NCBI GenBank assembly: GCA_016786585.1
Contig: JAEUUI010000008.1
Location: 62,001-126,000, forward strand
Direction of reading: 5' to 3'
DNA length: 64,000 nucleotides
Source: Cyclobacteriaceae bacterium
Lineage (GTDB): Bacteria; Bacteroidota; Bacteroidia; Cytophagales; Cyclobacteriaceae
Part shown: piece by piece, positions 59,780 to 64,000 of the stretch
How the letters are laid out: the number at the start of each line of letters is the position of its first letter
How positions within the stretch are numbered: position 1 is the stretch's first letter
Program-made: the position numbers and the translations under genes
The notes under the pieces: generated by a model
Told to the model about the DNA's origin: nothing
The model's input: the letters and a program-made list of their open reading frames with translations, nothing else
The model's database searches: none

Positions 59780-60322
59780 ATGAGAAAGATTACGCTGACT
59801 ATTTTGTTATGTGCCCTATGCTATGCGCTTATCGCGCAGGACATTGAAAAAATCGCTTTACCCGAAGGTGTTGTTTACAAATATGCTGCTCCGGGCGTTT
59901 ACGAGAATGCTAAACGACTTCTTAGCAGGGAGCTATCTGATAGTACGGAGTATATATTCATTGGATCTCCCATGTTGATCATCGGCCCGGAATTGTGGAA
60001 GAGATTCAGGAAAATTAAGTCAGTTAATGATATTAAAGATGGATATACAACGCTGCTTGTCGATAATGAAAAACTGGATGCTAAATTGATTCAACGGGAT
60101 GGTGATGGAAGATTAGTCTGGAATGAGTTGAAGAAAGAAGTGGCAGGAGGACCTTACACGCTTAGGAAAGCAACGCCCTCTGAACTAAAATATTACTGGT
60201 CGGTAATTTCGTTCGATATCGAAGAGCCGTTGATTATTCTTGAAACAAGACACACCAAATACATTTTGAATTTTCTTCCGGATACTATGAAATTGTTGTG
60301 GCTGGATGAAGTTCCCAGGTAA
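59780..60322 (+). CDS. exported hypothetical protein
   Basis: A 180-residue secreted protein (signal MRKITLTILLCALCYALIAQ). The mature region contains IEKIALPEGVVYKYAAPGVY, RFRKIKSVNDIKDGYTTLLV and ATPSELKYYWSVISFDIEEP, of mixed alpha/beta character. No recognised family. It follows the previous exported gene by 44 bases in the same orientation, so the two may share a transcript. Confidence 0.75.
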   Translation: MRKITLTILLCALCYALIAQDIEKIALPEGVVYKYAAPGVYENAKRLLSRELSDSTEYIFIGSPMLIIGPELWKRFRKIKSVNDIKDGYTTLLVDNEKLDAKLIQRDGDGRLVWNELKKEVAGGPYTLRKATPSELKYYWSVISFDIEEPLIILETRHTKYILNFLPDTMKLLWLDEVPR

Positions 60323-60396
60323 GTTGAATTGCAGTCGAAGCACATGGATATTTCGTGTAGATGTCCACGAACAGCGAAGTCAGGTGTTAGCATGAA

Positions 60397-60798
60397 CTAC
60401 TTCATCTTCACACTCCACGTTCCCGGGCCGGTCATCAAAAACAAAAATCCGAATACCGCAAAAAGAAACGGATGCTGGTCGCCATACCAAAACTGACCGT
60501 TGCCCACGAAAAAGCAAATGAACAGCATGTTGATAATAATGATTACTGAGGTACTTCGAGTGAACAACCCGATCGTTAACAAAATACCGCTCGCAAGCTC
60601 AGCGCCCTTGCCGAGATAGACCATGAAATGCGGAGCGGGCAAGCCTTTGAACTGGTCCCAGTTGGCATAACCCTGCATCAGTTCGCTGTTAAAAACTTCC
60701 AGACCGTGATAGGCCATCAGTAAACCGATGATGATCCGAACAATTGCGAGGCCTTTCTCGGCCGACACCGGAGCGCTTGAAAAAATCTTGGATGCCAT
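60397..60798 (-). CDS. DoxX family membrane protein
   Basis: A 133-residue DoxX protein: four membrane helices and the signature RIIIGLLMAYHGLEVFNSEL ... GKGAELASGILLTIGLFTR. The end LFLMTGPGTWSVKMK is typical. DoxX proteins appear with redox and thiol-stress genes elsewhere. Transcribed opposite to its plus-strand neighbour and probably monocistronic. Confidence 0.9.
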   Translation of the reverse strand: MASKIFSSAPVSAEKGLAIVRIIIGLLMAYHGLEVFNSELMQGYANWDQFKGLPAPHFMVYLGKGAELASGILLTIGLFTRSTSVIIIINMLFICFFVGNGQFWYGDQHPFLFAVFGFLFLMTGPGTWSVKMK

Positions 60799-61085
60799 GG
60801 GGGTGGTGGGGTTTGGTGAAACTTAGGTTTAGAATTCCGGACAGCGAGAAGTGTTCCCGGCACTCCGGGAGACTCATACTTTCGTGAGCGGTATGTACAA
60901 TATACTAAATTCCCGGATCGTGCTTTCAGAGAAGGATTTATGATACTTGCCTTCGTAAAGCTTATAACATGCTGATCATGTTGAGAATCAGGCAAGTGGG
61001 GAGGGTAGGTGCCGGACAAAAGTTTGAATGCGATAAAAAACCGCACAATTTTCGGGCAGGGTTAAGGAAGTTTTGGCGCATCCTT

Positions 61086-61093
61086 TATATTTG
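61086..61093 (+). promoter_or_regulatory. -7 box of the tRNA operon promoter
   Basis: TATATTTG matches the TAnnTTTG consensus and lies 46 bases before the tRNA-Ser gene. The 340-base stretch 60799-61139 upstream holds no gene that I can support. Confidence 0.65.
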
Positions 61094-61139
61094 CATTCCT
61101 TTTCCAAGAGGGAAAGGGATTTTTAGCCTCAAAAACACT

Positions 61140-61229
<90 letters not shown>

Positions 61230-61317
61230 ATCTTTGCGGAAGCTGTTTGAGAGACGTTGGAAATTTGACTTGCTGAAGAGATTGACATAACGAGGTTCCG
61301 TTCGTCAAGAGTTGATT

Positions 61318-61391
61318 GGTCCGATAGCTCAACTGGATAGAGCATCAGCCTTCTAAGCTGACGGTTCGGGGTTCGAGTCCCTGTCGGATCA
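61318..61391 (+). tRNA. tRNA-Arg (anticodon TCT)
   Basis: A 74-nt tRNA. Acceptor GGTCCGA pairs with TCGGATC (one G-T pair), the anticodon loop is CTTCTAA with anticodon TCT, and the T arm is CGGGGTTCGAGTCCCTG. The CCA end is not encoded. Confidence 0.95.
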
Positions 61392-61407
61392 CTTTAAAAA
61401 TATTGTT

Positions 61408-61481
61408 CGGGGCGTAGCGCAGTCCGGTAGCGCACCTGGTTTGGGACCAGGGGGCCGCAGGTTCGAATCCTGCCGCCCCGA
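61408..61481 (+). tRNA. tRNA-Pro (anticodon TGG)
   Basis: A 74-nt tRNA with CGGGGCG/CGCCCCG acceptor stem, anticodon loop TTTGGGA giving anticodon TGG, and T arm GCAGGTTCGAATCCTGC. CCA is not encoded. Frames read on the opposite strand here are shadows. Confidence 0.95.
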
Positions 61482-61490
61482 CACACAACG

Positions 61491-61520
61491 AAGCCTTTCG
61501 CGAAAGCGAAGGGCTTTTTT
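61491..61520 (+). terminator. Rho-independent terminator of the tRNA cluster
   Basis: AAGCCTTTCGC-GAAA-GCGAAGGGCTT stem-loop followed by a T-run, 10 bases after tRNA-Pro. Confidence 0.88.
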
Positions 61521-61531
61521 ATTGAATACAC

Positions 61532-61957
61532 ATGAGCCAGTCAACGTACAGCCCTGAAATCGAACTTTTACTTTCCCAGCTTCGCGATACCTATGTGAAG
61601 TTAGCGCCATCGCCCGTTGCAGGCGTTGGTGTATTCGCAATTTGTGACATCCCCAAAGGCTGCCGATCCATGTTTACAAAAGACGAGGGTGAGTGGATCG
61701 AAGTGCCACGCGAGGCTGTGGAATCACTTCCGGCTCATGTCCGGGCCATGGTTGAAAACTGCTGCACGTTTAGCAAGGAATCGTTTTTCATTGAGCGGGG
61801 CGGCTTCAAAAAAATGGATCTTTCGTGCTATATCAACCACTCCGATACACCTAACATTGCTCCCGTTAACAATGGCGAATACTTTGAAGCCATTACCGAT
61901 ATCCGCCAAGGGGAAGAGTTGTTCATCGACTACGGTGTTATTGCCGATGAAGAATAA
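61532..61957 (+). CDS. SET domain-containing protein
   Basis: A 141-residue small SET protein. It starts near the domain boundary (VKLAPSPVAGVGVFAICDIP) and keeps the pseudoknot signatures SCYINHSDTPNIAPVNN and GEELFIDYGVIADEE. These bind S-adenosylmethionine and the target lysine. Bacterial members methylate lysines of unknown substrates, and some act outside eukaryotic-like chromatin roles. It is immediately downstream of the tRNA cluster. Confidence 0.9.
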   Translation: MSQSTYSPEIELLLSQLRDTYVKLAPSPVAGVGVFAICDIPKGCRSMFTKDEGEWIEVPREAVESLPAHVRAMVENCCTFSKESFFIERGGFKKMDLSCYINHSDTPNIAPVNNGEYFEAITDIRQGEELFIDYGVIADEE

Positions 61958-62011
61958 CGTCAGTTAAAATCTCTGCAGTACCCTGTAGGTTTCCAGAAGT
62001 TCTTTTCTTTC

Positions 62012-62062
62012 TGTACGGTATTTTTCCGTACACTATGGAACTTTGTACGGTATTTTTCCGTA
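62012..62062 (+). promoter_or_regulatory. double operator and promoter of the toxin-antitoxin pair
   Basis: TGTACGGTATTTTTCCGTA occurs twice (62012-62030 and 62044-62062), 32 bp apart. Each contains TACGG-N7-CCGTA. A TATACTTG -7-like box overlaps the end of the second copy (62061-62068), so repressor binding there would block transcription. Confidence 0.8.
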
Positions 62063-62072
62063 TACTTGCATT

Positions 62073-62354
62073 ATGGCGTTAAAAACAAAACTGACAGACA
62101 TCACGCGCTTCGATACGCGCCTGCCCAAAGAGCAAAAAGAGTTTTTTGAGGAAGCTGTGGCCCTGGGTGGCTACCGATCGCTTTCTGATTTTATTATCAG
62201 CAGTGCAATGGAAAAAGCAAAGGTTATCGTTGAAGAACGTAAGACTCTGTTAGCCACTAAGAGGGACCGTGAGATATTTTTCAATGCCTTACTTAATCCT
62301 GCCAAACCTACTGGTAAACTGAAGGCTGCGGCGAAGCGGTACAAACAGTCTTAA
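62073..62354 (+). CDS. TacA-like DUF1778 antitoxin
   Basis: A 93-residue protein with a ribbon-helix-helix N-terminus (ITRFDTRLPKEQKEFFEEAV; ALGGYRSLSDFIISSAMEKA) and a C-terminal tail that wraps the partner toxin (FFNALLNPAKPTGKLKAAAK). DUF1778 antitoxins repress their own operon and neutralise GNAT toxins. The downstream toxin starts two bases after its stop. A double operator lies directly upstream. Confidence 0.92.
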   Translation: MALKTKLTDITRFDTRLPKEQKEFFEEAVALGGYRSLSDFIISSAMEKAKVIVEERKTLLATKRDREIFFNALLNPAKPTGKLKAAAKRYKQS

Positions 62355-62355
62355 A

Positions 62356-62859
62356 ATGATTTTTAAGACAGTTCGGCTAGCCCCGATTCATAATCGGGAT
62401 GATTTTTCTTGTGGTAAAGACTTGCTGGATTCATACCTGAAAAAGCAGGTTAATCAGGACATCAAAAGAAAACTCTCGACTTGCTTTATCCTCGAAGGAG
62501 AAGATCGCACCATTAAAGGATATTACACATTGTCCAATGGCAGTGTTCCGCTGGAGATCGTCCCGGACGAACTCAAAAAGAAGATGCCAAGGTCTTATGC
62601 CGATCTTCCAACCACACTTCTGGGAAGACTCGCGGTAGACAAGAGGTTTCGGGGCCAGCGGTTTGGAGAAACTCTTCTTATCGATGCCTTGAAACGTTGT
62701 TACGCATTGTCTGAGCAGATTGGCTCCATGGCGGTAGTGGTTGATCCACTGGATGCCGAAGCGGTTTCGTTTTATGAACAGTACGGCTTTATTGCATTGG
62801 AAAGTGGCCGGATGTTCCTGTCTATGAAAACCATAGCTGAACTTTTTAAGTCGGCTTAA
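62356..62859 (+). CDS. TacT-like GNAT toxin
   Basis: A 167-residue GNAT acetyltransferase toxin. Key segments are NRDDFSCGKDLLDSYLKKQV, the acetyl-CoA site in TTLLGRLAVDKRFRGQRFGE (RGQRFG) and the C-terminal AVSFYEQYGFIALE, which holds the catalytic Tyr region of TacT-like enzymes. TacT toxins acetylate the amino acid on aminoacyl-tRNA and stop translation. Paired with the DUF1778 antitoxin; a bona fide TA module by every sequence criterion I can apply. Confidence 0.94.
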   Translation: MIFKTVRLAPIHNRDDFSCGKDLLDSYLKKQVNQDIKRKLSTCFILEGEDRTIKGYYTLSNGSVPLEIVPDELKKKMPRSYADLPTTLLGRLAVDKRFRGQRFGETLLIDALKRCYALSEQIGSMAVVVDPLDAEAVSFYEQYGFIALESGRMFLSMKTIAELFKSA

Positions 62860-62906
62860 TCACAATTAAACGGCCATTGTTTTTAGCATTGGCTTTCGTG
62901 AGAGCG

Positions 62907-64000
62907 TCACGCAAGAAACCAGTCTTCAACTACGTGTAAATTCTTTTTAGCGCGTGTAACCGCGGTATACCACCATTGATAGATTTGAGGTCTCGGTAAC
63001 CCCTGAATTTTGTTATCAAGGTATAAGTAAACATTGTTCCATTCACCGCCTTGGCATTTATGGCAAGTAAGGGCGTAGCCAAAAACCGATTTGATGGCGT
63101 TGAGGTAAGGATCAGTAAGCATTTCATCGTTAAACTGTTCATCTCCCTGCGCAATATTCTTTTCCTTCATTCGCAAATAGAAGTCGAGCATTAATTCCCG
63201 GTGTTGCTGAGATGTTAAATTAGTGTCTTTGGTGTAAAGAATATCTTCTATTAAAAATGAAGATTGGATGATTTTTGAAAATTGCTCTTGGACTTCTACC
63301 CAAAGAAAAGTTAGCCCGCATCTTTTCTCCCGATGACCAATATGTTTAACAATTACGTGATCGCCATTTACCAGGCTTGACAGATGGTTATTCTGTGTTA
63401 CCATCAGCAGGTCACCAACAGAGAGTTCGGGCGTTCTGGCAAACGCAGATCGAACAATAGTATTAATGGCATGACAGTGTCCGTTTGTTTGCGAGATCAG
63501 GGTTGCGTTTTCAAAGCCATTATTTTTCACGTCTTTAATGTATTGACTGATCAGGCTTGCGTGTGATTCGTGAAAGGTAATGTTCTCAAATCCTTTAAGA
63601 GGTAATTTCGCCCATCGCTGCGCTGGATTAAGCCTGAAAAGTTCCCGAAGTTCAAATGAAGCTTTTATAATTCCGCTATCATCGCTTTGTCGGATAATTT
63701 CCGTTAATTCAAATTCAGAAGCTGCAAAGGAGAATTTATTGGAAATATATTCTTTTGATAGTGCCGGTGAGGTAGCTTGTTCGATAGGAGGTAACTGGCA
63801 CGGATCTCCAACGAAAATGTACTTACCGAGCGGATCAAACGATAATAAGTCGGTTAGTAAGTCACCACTTCCGAAATTTGCAAACGAGCCTTTTTGCTCA
63901 GACGCATCTGAAATCATAGACGACTCATCAACGATGTAAATTGTTTCCGAAGTCGGGTTGATGGTTTTCAAGTCAAACATTAGCTTGATCTGTCCGGTAT
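62907..64000 (-). CDS. RecD-like SF1B helicase, C-terminal part (truncated by window edge)
   Basis: At least 357 residues of a RecD-type helicase. Motifs are present in order: Walker B-like IYIVDESSM, motif III GDPCQLPPI, an internal QTNGHCHAIN, and LTCHKCQGGEWNNVYLY then YTAVTRAKK (motifs V and VI). The frame stays open beyond 63980, and the Walker A motif must lie outside the window. Typical of exodeoxyribonuclease V alpha-like or UPF0758-independent RecD2 helicases in Bacteroidota. Transcribed toward the toxin-antitoxin pair. Confidence 0.9.
   Translation of the reverse strand, partial: TGQIKLMFDLKTINPTSETIYIVDESSMISDASEQKGSFANFGSGDLLTDLLSFDPLGKYIFVGDPCQLPPIEQATSPALSKEYISNKFSFAASEFELTEIIRQSDDSGIIKASFELRELFRLNPAQRWAKLPLKGFENITFHESHASLISQYIKDVKNNGFENATLISQTNGHCHAINTIVRSAFARTPELSVGDLLMVTQNNHLSSLVNGDHVIVKHIGHREKRCGLTFLWVEVQEQFSKIIQSSFLIEDILYTKDTNLTSQQHRELMLDFYLRMKEKNIAQGDEQFNDEMLTDPYLNAIKSVFGYALTCHKCQGGEWNNVYLYLDNKIQGLPRPQIYQWWYTAVTRAKKNLHVVEDWFLA

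Noticed and set aside
61389-61640. Minus-strand frame covering tRNA-Pro
   Set aside because: It is the translation of a tRNA plus terminator on the wrong strand.

Overview
The window looks like a chromosomal segment of a Bacteroidota bacterium, most likely of the Cytophagales/Cyclobacteriaceae type. The evidence is the gene families present: permease-prefix MacB/FtsX-like transporters paired with PadR regulators, PD40 propeller proteins, DoxX, SRPBCC and VOC families, a GlxA-type regulator, YwqK-like MORN lipoproteins and an ECF sigma factor with a Cys-rich tail. Further support comes from -7 boxes of the TAnnTTTG type, rare Shine-Dalgarno sequences, and several TTG or GTG starts. No phage or complete insertion sequence was seen.

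Layout. 0-6.4 kb: a small winged-helix gene, then a tightly overlapping operon of two PadR-like regulators and two large permeases. 6.4-15.2 kb: a minus-strand block with an ArsR/SRPBCC/DHFR-like/DoxX operon under a double operator, VOC and DUF1801 proteins, a plus-strand GlxA-family regulator, and a lipoprotein/AraC/VOC operon. 15.2-24.8 kb: GNAT, exported proteins, membrane proteins, a Crp/Fnr regulator with two TTGAT-N4-ATCAA boxes, a membrane class III nucleotide cyclase and an ECF sigma factor. 24.9-42 kb: an accessory-looking region with lipoproteins (one broken), immunity-like genes, palindromic repeats, an A/T-rich group of three genes with related boundary spacers (one encodes a DUF3644/HEPN-like protein), a SymE-like toxin gene with a switch-like leader, a 21-bp minisatellite, a P1 peptidase and a YdeI-like protein. 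42-64 kb: an NmrA/DUF2867 protein, a second ArsR/SRPBCC operon, an HGSNAT-like membrane protein, a YiiX-like hydrolase, a CAT-like acyltransferase, two convergent overlapping response regulators, a PHP phosphoesterase beside a fourfold-repeat exported protein, a second PadR/permease operon, tRNA-Ser/Arg/Pro, a SET-domain protein, a TacA/TacT-like toxin-antitoxin pair with a double operator, and the C-terminal part of a RecD-like helicase.

The most unusual DNA feature is a set of about 17 intergenic tracts made of degenerate tandem heptamers. All lie between 10.1 and 42.3 kb. They abut start codons and supply stop codons and last residues of flanking genes. They resemble in style the heptanucleotide short tandem repeats of heterocystous cyanobacteria. 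I consider these, the SymE leader switch and the cassette-like A/T-rich gene group the best candidates for something undescribed.
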